From assembly GCA_944388145.1 (NCBI GenBank), contig CALXHQ010000002.1, forward strand, positions 62,001 through 126,000: a stretch of 64,000 bases of DNA, read 5' to 3'. The notes under the pieces are model-generated. The model was given only the letters and a program-made list of their open reading frames with translations, searched no databases and had not been told where the DNA came from. The stretch comes from an uncultured Gemmiger sp. Lineage in GTDB: Bacteria > Bacillota > Clostridia > Oscillospirales > Ruminococcaceae. The translations under genes were made by a program, and so were the position numbers. Positions 35,650 through 44,910 of the stretch are shown in pieces. The number at the start of each line of letters is the position of its first letter. Within the stretch, counting starts at the first letter, position 1.

Positions 35650-35778
35650 GGCGCCAGACTGCCGGTATACCGTCCGCGCCGGGTTTTACAGCCCAGAACG
35701 GCGGCGTTCGGTCTGTATCTATTTTGTATTGTTTTTATGTTTATTACATTTCGTATTATCTCGAAGGGGTTGTTTGTA

Positions 35779-38205
35779 ATGCCAGTGGCCGCATTGCTGC
35801 TCAGCGCCGGGCTGTGCCTGGCAGGCGGGCTGCTGCCTGCCAAGCTGTGCCGGCGCCGGTCTGCCGGGCGGGACTTTGCCGCCGCCGGGGCGGTGTTTGC
35901 CGGTGTGTGGGCGTGGGCCTTCCTGTTTTTTTCAAAGCCGGGGCTGTTTGCGGGGTTTGGCCTGTTCCGGCTCTGCGCGGTGTGCGGTGCGTCGGCGGCG
36001 GGTGCGGCCTGCGTCTGCACGCTGCGCTGCACCGGCCTGCTGCGGGCCGCACGCCGGCGGCTGTTGGCTGCCGCAGCGCTGGTGCTGTGTGCGCTGACCT
36101 TTGAGGTGTTTTTTGGCAATGTGAAGTACTTTGCCACCCACGAATATACCCCCATCCAGCTGTTTGACTATCTGGACGGGGAGCTGTCCCGCAATGCCGA
36201 CGGCAGCGTGGCCCTTTCCGGCGAGAGCACCGTGCTGCATTTTACCGGCATTGACCAGCCGCTGTACAACCTGCAGCTGGAAGGGCTTTCCTTCCATTAT
36301 CCTGAGGCTCCCGCGCGGGAGGCCGCCCAGAACCCGCTGTTCACCATCCGCATTGACGCCGCAGACGAAGCCAATGCCCTTGAGTTCACCGGCGGCAGCT
36401 GGGATGTGGCGGTGCGCGCCCCCCGCAGCTGGAACCGTGCGCTGGATTTTTCCGGCGATGTTTCCAGCATGACCCTTACCGCCGCCCCCTATGACGGCGA
36501 ATACATCTGGTATTCCTTTGACTATACCCTCACCGGCATCACCGCCAATGCGCCCCAGCCGTTTGCATTTTCCTGGCTGCGGTTTGCGGTGGCGCTGGCA
36601 GCCTGCGCCGCGGTGTGGACCTTCCGGCCGGGCAGCAGCCTGTGGCAGATGCGGTATCTGGAAGACCCCCGGCGTTTTCGCCCGGGGGTGCTGGTGTGTG
36701 CCGGCGCTCTGTGCCTGATCGCCTGCCTGACCCCCTTTGCCGACCCGATCAACTCGGGCGTGGCCACCGCCTGGTACAACGCCAACAACTGGGACGGCGG
36801 CAGCCGGGTCAGTTTCACCCGGCATATCAACGACTGGCAGCACGACACCACCAGCCAGCTGGGCTCGCTGGCCAGCTCGCTGCTGGACGGGCGGCTGGAT
36901 CTGGAAATCGACCCGCCTCAGGCTCTTTTGGAGATGGACAACCCCTATGACACCGCCGCCCGCCAGGCACAGGCCCCCGACGCGCTGTGGGATGTGGCGT
37001 TTTACAACGGGCGGTACTACGTCTATTTTGGTGTGGTGCCCTGCCTGCTGTTCCAGCTGCCCTTTGAGGCCATCACCGGCATTTCCGACCTGCCCAACTG
37101 CGCCGGCATGATGGTGATGGCGGTGGCCGCAGTGATCGCCGCCTTCGGGCTGGTACGCCAGGCAGCCAGGCGGTGGTTCCCGGGGGTGAGCGCCGCCGCC
37201 TACCTGTTGGCGTCCACCGCGGTGGCGGGCTGCGGGCAGATGTTCTACCTGCTGTTCCGGGCCAATGTCTACGAGTACGTAATCCTGTGCGGCGCCGCCT
37301 TTGTGATGCTGGCGCTGTGGCAGTGGCTGGCCGCCGCCAACACCCCCGATGACCGGCGGGGCGTGCGCCTTGCCCATCTGATGCTGGGCAGTGCCTGCAT
37401 GGCGCTGGTGGCAGGCTGCCGGCCCCAGATGGAGCTGTTCGCCTTTTTGGCCCTGCCCATCTTCTGGCGGCAGTATGTGACCGAAAAACGTCTGTTCAGC
37501 CGCAAAGGCATGGTGGAATTGGTGCTGTTTGCCCTGCCCTTCGTTCTGGTGGCCGCCGGGCTGATGTGGTACAATGCCGCCCGGTTCGGCTCTCCCTTTG
37601 ACTTTGGCGCCAACTATAACCTGACCAGCAACGATATGACCAAACGGGGATTCAACCCGGGGCGCATCGGTCCCGCACTGTTTTATTATCTGTTGGCCCT
37701 GCCCGGTCTGAAGGCCACCTTCCCCTACGTGTCGGAGCTGCACCTTTACACCAATTACATCGGCCGCACCGTCACCGAGCTGTTCTACGGCGGCGCGGTG
37801 GGCTGCACCCCGTTTTTGTGGATGTTCGCGCTGCTGCCTTTTCTGCGGCGGCGGCTGGCCAAAAAGCGGCTGTGGGGCATAGTAGGCTGGCCCCTGGCCT
37901 GTGCGGTGATGCTCAGTGCGCTGGACGCCGTGATGGCCGGTATCCTCTACCGTTACCAGATGGATTTTGCCCTGCCGCTGCTGTTTGCCGGCGCCCTGTG
38001 CTGGCTGGCTGCCGAGGAGGCGCTTTCCGGCCACACCCCGGCGCTGCGCCCGCTGCAATATACCCTGCGCAGCTGCATGGGCCTGGCGGTGGGCGCCGGG
38101 CTGGTGTATGGGTTCTGCGTGGTCTGCGCCGCCGAGCCCTGGCTGTATGGGCAAAACCCGGCTTTGTACCAGAATATCAGCCGCCTGGTACAGTTCTGGC
38201 TGTAA
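35779..38205 (+). CDS. Large polytopic membrane protein, copy A (GT-C-like, function unknown)
   Basis: An 808-aa membrane protein with about four N-terminal helices (1-110), an extracytoplasmic beta-rich domain (about 115-265), then ten or so further helices. The layout recalls GT-C glycosyltransferases or other lipid-linked sugar enzymes, but I see no clear catalytic motif. NGRYYVYFGVVPCLLFQLP and MWYNAARFGSPFDFGANYNLTSND are distinctive conserved blocks. The start at 35779 (MPVAALLLSAGLC) is chosen because it aligns with the start of copy B; AAGGGG lies upstream. Copy B follows 12 bp later, so they form an operon. Confidence 0.8.
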   Translation: MPVAALLLSAGLCLAGGLLPAKLCRRRSAGRDFAAAGAVFAGVWAWAFLFFSKPGLFAGFGLFRLCAVCGASAAGAACVCTLRCTGLLRAARRRLLAAAALVLCALTFEVFFGNVKYFATHEYTPIQLFDYLDGELSRNADGSVALSGESTVLHFTGIDQPLYNLQLEGLSFHYPEAPAREAAQNPLFTIRIDAADEANALEFTGGSWDVAVRAPRSWNRALDFSGDVSSMTLTAAPYDGEYIWYSFDYTLTGITANAPQPFAFSWLRFAVALAACAAVWTFRPGSSLWQMRYLEDPRRFRPGVLVCAGALCLIACLTPFADPINSGVATAWYNANNWDGGSRVSFTRHINDWQHDTTSQLGSLASSLLDGRLDLEIDPPQALLEMDNPYDTAARQAQAPDALWDVAFYNGRYYVYFGVVPCLLFQLPFEAITGISDLPNCAGMMVMAVAAVIAAFGLVRQAARRWFPGVSAAAYLLASTAVAGCGQMFYLLFRANVYEYVILCGAAFVMLALWQWLAAANTPDDRRGVRLAHLMLGSACMALVAGCRPQMELFAFLALPIFWRQYVTEKRLFSRKGMVELVLFALPFVLVAAGLMWYNAARFGSPFDFGANYNLTSNDMTKRGFNPGRIGPALFYYLLALPGLKATFPYVSELHLYTNYIGRTVTELFYGGAVGCTPFLWMFALLPFLRRRLAKKRLWGIVGWPLACAVMLSALDAVMAGILYRYQMDFALPLLFAGALCWLAAEEALSGHTPALRPLQYTLRSCMGLAVGAGLVYGFCVVCAAEPWLYGQNPALYQNISRLVQFWL

Positions 38206-38217
38206 GGAGGTGCCGCC

Positions 38218-40659
38218 ATGCTGTTGTTGATTTTGACCCTGCTGGCGACCGCCTGCCTCTGCCTGGGTGCCAGTCTGCTGCCTGCGCGGCTCCGGCGCCG
38301 CCCTTTCTCACCCCGGCAGCTGGCGCCGGGGGCCGTGGTGTGGGGCGGCCTGTGGCTGGCCGCGGCGCTGGTGTTTGCCAAACCCGGCCTGACCACCGGC
38401 TTTGACGCTTTCCGGTTCATTGTTCTCTGTGCCGCGGCAGGCTGGGCTTCCGCCTGCGTGCTGGGGGCCCGGCTGCTGCGTTTGGCCCGGGGCCGCTGGC
38501 ACCGTCCCGCCGTGGCGGCGCTGCTGGCGCTGATTGCCCTGGGGTGTGAGGTGTTCGTATTTAACATGAACTACTTCGTCACCCACGGCTACCAGCCCTT
38601 TCAGCTGTTCGCCTATCTGGTGCCGGACGAGGATCAGGTCTGTGACACCGGCGGCATTTTGTTGGAAAATGCCCACCCCGTCATGCATTTTTATGACATT
38701 GACCAGCCCATCTACAATCTTCAGATCGACGCTGCCTTTTACCAGCGGCTGGACGGTCCCAACGAGCATCAGGACCCCCGCCTGCAGCTGGAAGTATCCG
38801 CCAGCGATGAAGCCAACGCCAGCGAGATCACCGGCGGCCGCTGGTGGTATACCCCCGGTGCGCCCCGCACCCGGTGGATCACGCTGGACTTTTCCGGCAA
38901 GGTCTCTTCGCTGTCGCTGCGTGTGACCAATTACACCGCCAACGAGCAGCCCAATTTTAACTGGACCATCCGTGGCATTACAGCCAACACGCCCCGCCCG
39001 ATGGACCTTTCACTCACCCGGTGCCTGGCACTGTTCCTGGTGCTGGGGCTGGGTTGGACCTTCCGCCCCGGCAGCCTGCTGTGGCGGGTACCCTATCTGA
39101 AAAATCCCCGCCGCTGGCGGCCGGCTGTGGTGTCGATCCTGCTGACACTCAGCCTGCTGGCCTGTGCTGCACCGTTTGCTCTTCCGGCGCAGTCCGGCAT
39201 TGCCACGGCCACCTACAACGCAAATGCCTGGGACGGCGAAAGCCCTATCAGCTTTCCGCTGTCGCTGGACCCGGAGCAGGAGCTCGGGAGTTACTGCGGC
39301 CAGCTGGGTGCACTGGCCCGATCGCTGCTGGATGGACGGCTGGATCTGGAGATCGACCCGCCCCCGGAACTGCTGGAAATGGAAAACCCCTATGACACCG
39401 CCGCCCGCCGGATCGCAGCACCGGGCGCGCTTTGGGATACCGCCTATCACAACGGGCGGTACTATGTCTACTTTGGCGTGGTACCTTGCCTGCTGTTTCA
39501 GCTGCCTGCTCAGGCGCTGCTCGGCATCCGCAATCTGCCGCCCTGTTTTGGCATGATCCCCATGGCCATTGCCGCCATTTTTGCCGCCTTTGGGCTGGTC
39601 AAGCAGGCGGCCAGGCGGTGGTTCCCGGGGGTAAGCGCCGCCGCCTATCTGCTGGCCGCCACAGCATTGGCGGGCTTTGGGCAACTTTACTACCTGCTGC
39701 TGCGCCCCTGGGTGTACGAGTATGTGATCCTGTGCGGTGCCGCCTTTGTGATGCTGGCGCTGTGGCAGTGGCTGGCCGCCGCCAACACCCCCGTGGGGAA
39801 ACGTGGCCGGATGATTGCCCATCTGGTGGCGGGCAGCGTCTGCATGGCGCTGGTGGCAGGCTGCCGGCCCCAGATGGAGCTGTTCGCCTTTTTGGCGCTG
39901 CCCATCTTCTGGCGGCGGTATGTGACCAAACGCCGGCTGTTTACCCCCGGGGGAGCCGTGGAGTTTGCGCTGTTTGCGCTGCCCTTTGTGCTGGTGGCCG
40001 CCGGGCTGATGTGGTACAATGCCGCCCGGTTCGGCTCTCCCTTTGACTTTGGCGCCAACTATAACCTGACCAGCAACGATATGACCAAGCGGGGCTTCAG
40101 CGCTGCGCGCATCGGCCCCGCCATCCTGTACTACCTCTTTGCGCCCAACCCGATGTCCGCCACCTTCCCCTATCTCAGCACTATACAGCCCGTCACCAAC
40201 GCGGTGGGCCTTACCATTGTTGAGCAGCATTATGGCGGCCTGTTTGCCTGTTTTCCTTTTTTGTGGATATTTGCACTGCTGCCGCTGCTGCGCCGCCGCC
40301 TGGCCAAAAAGAGACTGTGGGGCATTGTGGGCTGGGTGCTGTTCTCGGCGCTGGCGCTCTCGGTACTGGATGCCCAGATGGCCGGCATCCTTTACCGCTA
40401 TCAGATGGACTTTGCGCTGCCCGTCATGTTTGCCGGCGCTGTGTGCTGGCTGGCAGCTGAAAATGCCATGGAGGATGTCCGCACCGCCCTGCCCGTGGGC
40501 GGACAGCTGCAGCGTATGCTGCGCACCGGTATGCTGGTTGCCGTGGCAGCGGGGCTGGTGTTCGGGTGCTGCCTTTTCTTTGGCGCGGAGCCCTACGTCT
40601 ACAAAAACAACCCCACGCTGTTTGACACACTGACCCGCCTGGTACAGTTTTGGCTGTAA
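38218..40659 (+). CDS. Large polytopic membrane protein, copy B (paralogue of copy A)
   Basis: An 813-aa paralogue of the preceding gene with the same layout: N-terminal helices, an extracytoplasmic beta-rich domain (about 115-265) with the repeated YNLQID/YNLQLE and DEANA blocks, then the multi-helix C-terminal half. The middle and C-terminal halves are much closer to copy A than the N-terminal domain, including a stretch of about 90 identical bases around 40000-40090 (matching 37550-37640). AAGGAGG precedes the ATG. The difference in the outer domain suggests different substrates or partners. Function is unknown. Confidence 0.8.
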   Translation: MLLLILTLLATACLCLGASLLPARLRRRPFSPRQLAPGAVVWGGLWLAAALVFAKPGLTTGFDAFRFIVLCAAAGWASACVLGARLLRLARGRWHRPAVAALLALIALGCEVFVFNMNYFVTHGYQPFQLFAYLVPDEDQVCDTGGILLENAHPVMHFYDIDQPIYNLQIDAAFYQRLDGPNEHQDPRLQLEVSASDEANASEITGGRWWYTPGAPRTRWITLDFSGKVSSLSLRVTNYTANEQPNFNWTIRGITANTPRPMDLSLTRCLALFLVLGLGWTFRPGSLLWRVPYLKNPRRWRPAVVSILLTLSLLACAAPFALPAQSGIATATYNANAWDGESPISFPLSLDPEQELGSYCGQLGALARSLLDGRLDLEIDPPPELLEMENPYDTAARRIAAPGALWDTAYHNGRYYVYFGVVPCLLFQLPAQALLGIRNLPPCFGMIPMAIAAIFAAFGLVKQAARRWFPGVSAAAYLLAATALAGFGQLYYLLLRPWVYEYVILCGAAFVMLALWQWLAAANTPVGKRGRMIAHLVAGSVCMALVAGCRPQMELFAFLALPIFWRRYVTKRRLFTPGGAVEFALFALPFVLVAAGLMWYNAARFGSPFDFGANYNLTSNDMTKRGFSAARIGPAILYYLFAPNPMSATFPYLSTIQPVTNAVGLTIVEQHYGGLFACFPFLWIFALLPLLRRRLAKKRLWGIVGWVLFSALALSVLDAQMAGILYRYQMDFALPVMFAGAVCWLAAENAMEDVRTALPVGGQLQRMLRTGMLVAVAAGLVFGCCLFFGAEPYVYKNNPTLFDTLTRLVQFWL

Positions 40660-40676
40660 CCTCTTGCAAAAAGCAG

Positions 40677-40724
40677 CCCCGCCGCAGCGGCCCGTTTTCA
40701 AGGGCCCGCTGCGGCGGGGTTTGC
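40677..40724. terminator. Bidirectional terminator between copy B and nrdG
   Basis: Long stem CCCCGCCGCAGCGG.../...CCGCTGCGGCGGGG. Leftward it is followed by GCTGCTTTTT, ending the nrdG transcript; rightward it follows copy B with only TTT. Confidence 0.75.
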
Positions 40725-40763
40725 CGTGTGCCTGCCGGCCCTGGCGGGGGCTGCGCATACCGC

Positions 40764-41312
40764 TCACATGTTATGGTCGGCAAAGATGGGGTCGTCCTGC
40801 CACAGCACCGTATGCCCGGCGGCACGGGTGGCATTCATGTCAATAATTCGCTGGTTGGAGGACCCCCGGAACCGCAGCGAGATGTCATACAAATCCTGCA
40901 CAAAGGCCCCATCCACCAGGATGTCGATGTATCCCAGCATCTCGTCGGTAACTTCACAGCGGCTGGGGCTGGGCTGCAGGAGCTCGGTTTCGTAGACATT
41001 GCCGGTGTAGCACCAGATGGTTTTGTGGGGGTACAACACCTTCACATCGTGCAGGAACGGTGCCAGCGCCCGCTGGTTTTCCGGCTCGAAGGGCTCGCCG
41101 CCCAGCAGGGACAGCCCGCTGATATACTCCGGCTGTAAGCTGGCCAGAATCTGATTGCGTACCGCCTTGTCAAAGGGGCTGCCGTAAGCAAAGTCCCAGG
41201 CCACCTTGTTGAAGCAATTCTCACAGTGGCGGCGGCAGCCCGACACAAACAGACTGGTGCGCACGCCGCTGCCGTTGGCGATGTCACAATACTTGATGTT
41301 GGCGTAGTTCAT
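40764..41312 (-). CDS. nrdG: Anaerobic ribonucleoside-triphosphate reductase activating protein
   Basis: A 182-aa radical SAM enzyme with the cluster motif CRRHCENC (Cys26, 30, 33) and LSLLGGEPFEPEN as the SAM-binding GGE segment. Length and motif spacing are those of NrdG. It generates the glycyl radical on NrdD. It is divergent from nrdD across a 592-bp control region with NrdR-like boxes. The start at 41312 has AAAGGAG 8 bases upstream. Confidence 0.95.
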   Translation of the reverse strand: MNYANIKYCDIANGSGVRTSLFVSGCRRHCENCFNKVAWDFAYGSPFDKAVRNQILASLQPEYISGLSLLGGEPFEPENQRALAPFLHDVKVLYPHKTIWCYTGNVYETELLQPSPSRCEVTDEMLGYIDILVDGAFVQDLYDISLRFRGSSNQRIIDMNATRAAGHTVLWQDDPIFADHNM

Positions 41313-41372
41313 GGCCCTGTCTCCTTTTATCCCGCTTGAACCGGTCCATCTTGTTGTAATATACCCGTTCCG

Positions 41373-41388
41373 CCACCATATACTGTGG
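41373..41388. promoter_or_regulatory. NrdR-like box 1 (nrdG side)
   Basis: CCACCATATACTGTGG, a 16-bp palindrome close to the NrdR consensus acaCwATATwGtgt. It lies about 25-40 bases downstream of the nrdG transcription start, in position to repress. Confidence 0.75.
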
Positions 41389-41414
41389 CGCGGGCGGAAA
41401 TTTCTCTGTCTGGC

Positions 41415-41443
41415 AGTATACCAGACCCCGCGCATCGGTGCAA
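41415..41443 (-). promoter_or_regulatory. Promoter of nrdG
   Basis: Leftward TTGCAC (41443-41438), 17-base spacer, TATACT (41420-41415). Confidence 0.7.
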
Positions 41444-41613
41444 GCACCCCCAGGGCAGGAGTGCCACCTTTTGGTCGATGTATCGTATGATTCACAAAAT
41501 CACCCAAATTAGCCAAAAAAAAAGGCTCATTTTCTACACCCTCCCGGCGGCAGCTTATTTTTAGCGTACCGACGTATTTTGAATGACATATCTAGGCATT
41601 TTCAACAGGTTTT

Positions 41614-41629
41614 CCACCATATATTGTGG
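41614..41629. promoter_or_regulatory. NrdR-like box 2 (upstream of the nrdD promoter)
   Basis: CCACCATATATTGTGG, differing from box 1 by one base. A weaker half-match (ACATATCTAG) is centred 31 bp upstream, the usual helical phasing of paired NrdR boxes. Confidence 0.8.
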
Positions 41630-41638
41630 TGCAGTGCC

Positions 41639-41668
41639 TTGACTTTTGCCCTCCGCTGGCGTTAAGAT
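41639..41668 (+). promoter_or_regulatory. Promoter of nrdD
   Basis: TTGACT (41639-41644), 18-base spacer, TAAGAT (41663-41668), flanked by NrdR-like boxes on both sides. Confidence 0.65.
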
Positions 41669-41702
41669 ACTCTTGCACGCAATCGAGAGGCAGCGTCACA
41701 AT

Positions 41703-41718
41703 CCACAATATCTTGTGT
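41703..41718. promoter_or_regulatory. NrdR-like box 3 (downstream of the nrdD promoter)
   Basis: CCACAATATCTTGTGT. A weaker partner (ACAGATATATGCCA) is centred 31 bp downstream, mirroring the arrangement at box 2. Confidence 0.75.
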
Positions 41719-41904
41719 TATGTTCGCCGTTCCGTACAGATATATGCCATTACGAGAGCAAAGGTCCCCAACGAACCGCGCGGCACCGCAAAATTGCTGA
41801 AAAGCAGCCATTGCCGCGTTTCAGGACGACGTTTCCGGCTTTGCTTTCCGACGGGATCGCGCAGATTTGCGGCAGCTTTTCCCTTGACAGATCAGGAGGC
41901 CATC

Positions 41905-44127
41905 ATGAAGATCATCAAGCGCAACGGCAGCGAGGCCGTGTTCGACATCAGCAAAATCATTGCAGCCATCACCAAGGCCAACCACAGTGTGGACGAGGGC
42001 CAGCGCCTGACCCAAGCCCAGATCCTGGCCATCGCCGACAAGGTCCAGAAAGCCTGCGAGAGCCGCAGCCATGCCATGGGCGTGGAGGAGATCCAGGACC
42101 TGGTGGAGGACGGCATCATGGCCGCCGGCGCCTTCGAGGTGGCCCGCCATTACATCACCTACCGGTATGTGCAGGGCCTGCGCCGCACCCACAACACCAC
42201 CGACGACCGCATCCTCAGCTTGATCGAGTGCAACAATGAGGAGGTCAAGCAGGAAAATTCCAACAAGAACCCCACCGTCAACTCGGTGCAGCGGGACTAT
42301 ATGGCCGGCGAGGTCTCCAAGGATCTGACCATGCGCATGCTGCTGCCCGCCGACGTGGTCAAAGCCCACGAGGAAGGCATCATTCACTTCCACGATGCCG
42401 ACTACTTCGCCCAGCATATGCACAACTGCGACCTGGTCAACCTGGACGATATGCTGCAAAACGGCACCGTCATCTCCGGCACCTTGATCGAGAAGCCCCA
42501 TTCCTTCTCCACCGCCTGCAATATCGCCACCCAGATCATCGCCCAGGTGGCTTCCAGCCAGTACGGCGGCCAGAGCATCAGCCTGACCCACCTGGCCCCC
42601 TTTGTGGACATCAGCCGCAAGAAGATCCGCCGGGATGTGGAGAAAGAGCTGGCGGAGCTGGGTGTCCAGCCCAGCGAGGAGAAGATCACCAAGATTGTGG
42701 AGGACCGCCTGCGGGATGAAATCAAGAAGGGCGTGCAGACCATCCAGTACCAGGTGGTCACCCTGATGACCACCAACGGCCAGGCGCCCTTCATCACCGT
42801 GTTCATGTACCTGAACGAGGCCGGCGACAACCAGCGCCTGAAATCCGACCTGGCCATCATCATTGAGGAGATGCTCCGCCAGCGGTATCAGGGCGTCAAG
42901 AACGAGGCCGGCGTCTGGATCACCCCCGCCTTCCCCAAGCTGATCTACGTGCTGGAGGAGGACAACATCCGCGAGGGCACCCCCTACTTCTACCTGACCA
43001 AGCTGGCCGCCAAGTGCACCGCAAAGCGCATGGTGCCCGACTACATCAGTGAGAAGAAGATGAAGGAATACAAGCTGTCCAAGGGCGAGACCGAGGGCCA
43101 CGGCGATGTGTACACCTGCATGGGCTGCCGCAGCTTTTTGACCCCCGACCGCTCCGGCAACGGCTGGAACAACATTGCCAACGCCAAAAATTATGACGGC
43201 AAGCCGAAATATTACGGTCGTTTCAACCAGGGCGTCGTCACCATCAACCTGGTGGATGTGGCGCTTAGCTCCCACGGCGACTTTGACGAATTCTGGAAGA
43301 TTTTTGACGAGCGGCTGGAGCTCTGCCACAAGGCGCTGATGTGCCGCCACAACCGGCTGAAGGGCACCCTGTCCGACGCGGCGCCCATCCTGTGGCAGTA
43401 CGGTGCGCTGGCCCGCCTGAAGAAGGGCGAAACCATTGACAAGCTGCTGTACGGCGGTTATTCCACCATCAGCCTGGGCTATGCGGGCCTGTATGAGTGC
43501 TGCAAGTATATGACCGGCAAGAGCCACACCGACCCGGCCGCCAAGCCTTTTGCCCTGCAGGTGATGCAGCACATGAACGACGCCTGCGCCAAGTGGAAGG
43601 CCGAGAGCGACATTGACTTCAGCCTGTACGGCACCCCGCTGGAATCCACCACCTACAAGTTTGCCAAGTGCCTGCAGAAGCGCTTCGGCATCATCCCCGG
43701 CATCACCGACCGCAACTACATCACCAACTCCTACCACGTGCATGTGGCCGAGCAGATCGACGCCTTCACCAAGCTGAAGTTTGAGGCCGAGTTCCAGAAG
43801 CTCAGCCCCGGCGGCGCCATCAGCTACGTGGAAGTGCCCAATATGCAGGACAACCTGGAGGCGGTGATCCAGGTGATGCAGTTCATCTACGACAACATCA
43901 TGTACGCCGAGCTGAACACCAAGAGCGACTACTGCCAGTGCTGCGGCTACGACGGCGAGATCCGGATTGTGGAGGACGACGGCAAACTGGTGTGGGAATG
44001 CCCCAAGTGCGGCAACCGCGACCAGAGCAAGCTGAACGTTGCCCGCCGCACCTGCGGTTACATCGGCACCCAGTTCTGGAACCAGGGCCGCACCCAGGAG
44101 ATCAAGGACCGCGTGCTGCACCTGTAA
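41905..44127 (+). CDS. nrdD: Anaerobic ribonucleoside-triphosphate reductase
   Basis: A 740-aa class III reductase. An ATP-cone (about 1-95, KIIKRNGSEAVFDISKIIAAI...) is followed by the catalytic barrel. The C-terminal zinc site is formed by CQCCGY and CPKCGN, and the glycyl-radical motif RRTCGYIGTQFW lies at about 714-725. It makes deoxynucleotides without oxygen, the only reductase in this window. The start at 41905 (AGGAGG upstream) gives the normal N-terminus; longer readings run through the regulatory boxes. It is regulated most likely by NrdR. Confidence 0.97.
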   Translation: MKIIKRNGSEAVFDISKIIAAITKANHSVDEGQRLTQAQILAIADKVQKACESRSHAMGVEEIQDLVEDGIMAAGAFEVARHYITYRYVQGLRRTHNTTDDRILSLIECNNEEVKQENSNKNPTVNSVQRDYMAGEVSKDLTMRMLLPADVVKAHEEGIIHFHDADYFAQHMHNCDLVNLDDMLQNGTVISGTLIEKPHSFSTACNIATQIIAQVASSQYGGQSISLTHLAPFVDISRKKIRRDVEKELAELGVQPSEEKITKIVEDRLRDEIKKGVQTIQYQVVTLMTTNGQAPFITVFMYLNEAGDNQRLKSDLAIIIEEMLRQRYQGVKNEAGVWITPAFPKLIYVLEEDNIREGTPYFYLTKLAAKCTAKRMVPDYISEKKMKEYKLSKGETEGHGDVYTCMGCRSFLTPDRSGNGWNNIANAKNYDGKPKYYGRFNQGVVTINLVDVALSSHGDFDEFWKIFDERLELCHKALMCRHNRLKGTLSDAAPILWQYGALARLKKGETIDKLLYGGYSTISLGYAGLYECCKYMTGKSHTDPAAKPFALQVMQHMNDACAKWKAESDIDFSLYGTPLESTTYKFAKCLQKRFGIIPGITDRNYITNSYHVHVAEQIDAFTKLKFEAEFQKLSPGGAISYVEVPNMQDNLEAVIQVMQFIYDNIMYAELNTKSDYCQCCGYDGEIRIVEDDGKLVWECPKCGNRDQSKLNVARRTCGYIGTQFWNQGRTQEIKDRVLHL

Positions 44128-44215
44128 ATTGGATTGTTTCCGATTTCATTTGCTTTTTCCTGATTTACAGGTCATCAGTCGTTCTTTTTCATCCTCGCAC
44201 AAATCCCATCTTTGC

Positions 44216-44271
44216 ACAAAAAATCGGCCTCTGAGGGGCGGTGTTTCCGCTTCCCTCAGGGGCCGATTTGC
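44216..44271. terminator. Convergent bidirectional terminator
   Basis: Stem AAATCGGCC-TCTGAGGG/CCCTCAGG-GGCCGATTT with a T-run of six on the leftward side and TTTGC on the rightward side. It ends nrdD and the isochorismatase-like transcript. Confidence 0.75.
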
Positions 44272-44358
44272 TATCTGCGGTCCTTTTGTGCTACTTAAAT
44301 CTGGTGCGCCGGTTTCGGGTCGGCGGATGCCTGCCGCATGGTTTCAGACGCCGGATCT

Positions 44359-44889
44359 CTATTGATTTTGGTCTTTTTCGTCCAAAACTTCCACTTGGCA
44401 CAGCCGCATGGCAGCCAGGGCGGTCTGGTGGCTTTCGGGGGTGACGCAGGCACAGCAGCCGGCGATGACTCGCACCGGTGTCTCGGGCAGGGTGGCCTTG
44501 AGGAGCAGCGCGTTGCTGATGACACAGATGCCGGTGCAGACGCCGCACAGCGTCACACTGTCGGGCTGCTGGCTACTGCACCAGTGGGCCAGCGCCGTCG
44601 AACCGAAACTGGGCTTGTCAAACACCGGGGCCTTGTCCGACCAGGGGCGCAGGCTGCCGGCGATCTGCCAGCCGTCCGATCCCTTCAGGCAGTGGGGCAC
44701 CGGCAGATTTTTGCCTTCCTGGGTGTTCAGGTAATCGGGGCCGTGGGTGTCCCGGGTGAAGACCACCGGACCGTCCCAGCCCCTGACCAGCCTGACCACA
44801 TCCGGCAGGATGGCCTGGGCCTCCTTTGTGCCCAGTGGGCCGGTGATAAAGTCGTTTTGCATATCCACAACAATCAGCAGGTTTTTCAT
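44359..44889 (-). CDS. Isochorismatase-fold cysteine hydrolase (nicotinamidase-like)
   Basis: A 176-aa protein with the isochorismatase fold: Asp9 in LIVVDMQNDFITG, a lysine in the KPSFGST segment and the nucleophilic cysteine in LCGVCTGICVISNALLLKA. That Asp-Lys-Cys triad and the metal-binding residues fit nicotinamidase/pyrazinamidase-like hydrolases. Nicotinamide deamidation is the most probable activity, but other amidases share the pattern. It is 21 bp downstream of the DUF6320 gene on the same strand and may belong to that operon. Confidence 0.85.
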   Translation of the reverse strand: MKNLLIVVDMQNDFITGPLGTKEAQAILPDVVRLVRGWDGPVVFTRDTHGPDYLNTQEGKNLPVPHCLKGSDGWQIAGSLRPWSDKAPVFDKPSFGSTALAHWCSSQQPDSVTLCGVCTGICVISNALLLKATLPETPVRVIAGCCACVTPESHQTALAAMRLCQVEVLDEKDQNQ

Positions 44890-44910
44890 GGCAGCGCCTC
44901 CTTGGCGGGG

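Larger units (their letters stand above)
35444..35778. other. Intergenic region with divergent promoters for ilvE and the membrane-protein pair
   Basis: No gene is supported. It holds the leftward ilvE promoter and, 18 bp away, the rightward promoter of the membrane-protein pair. About 130 bases of leader precede the start at 35779 on the plus side. Confidence 0.6.

Noticed and set aside
41821-44121. A 766-codon minus-strand open frame opposite nrdD.
   Set aside because: Mirror reading of the nrdD gene, with repeated Val/Gly/His composition and no homology I can recognise.
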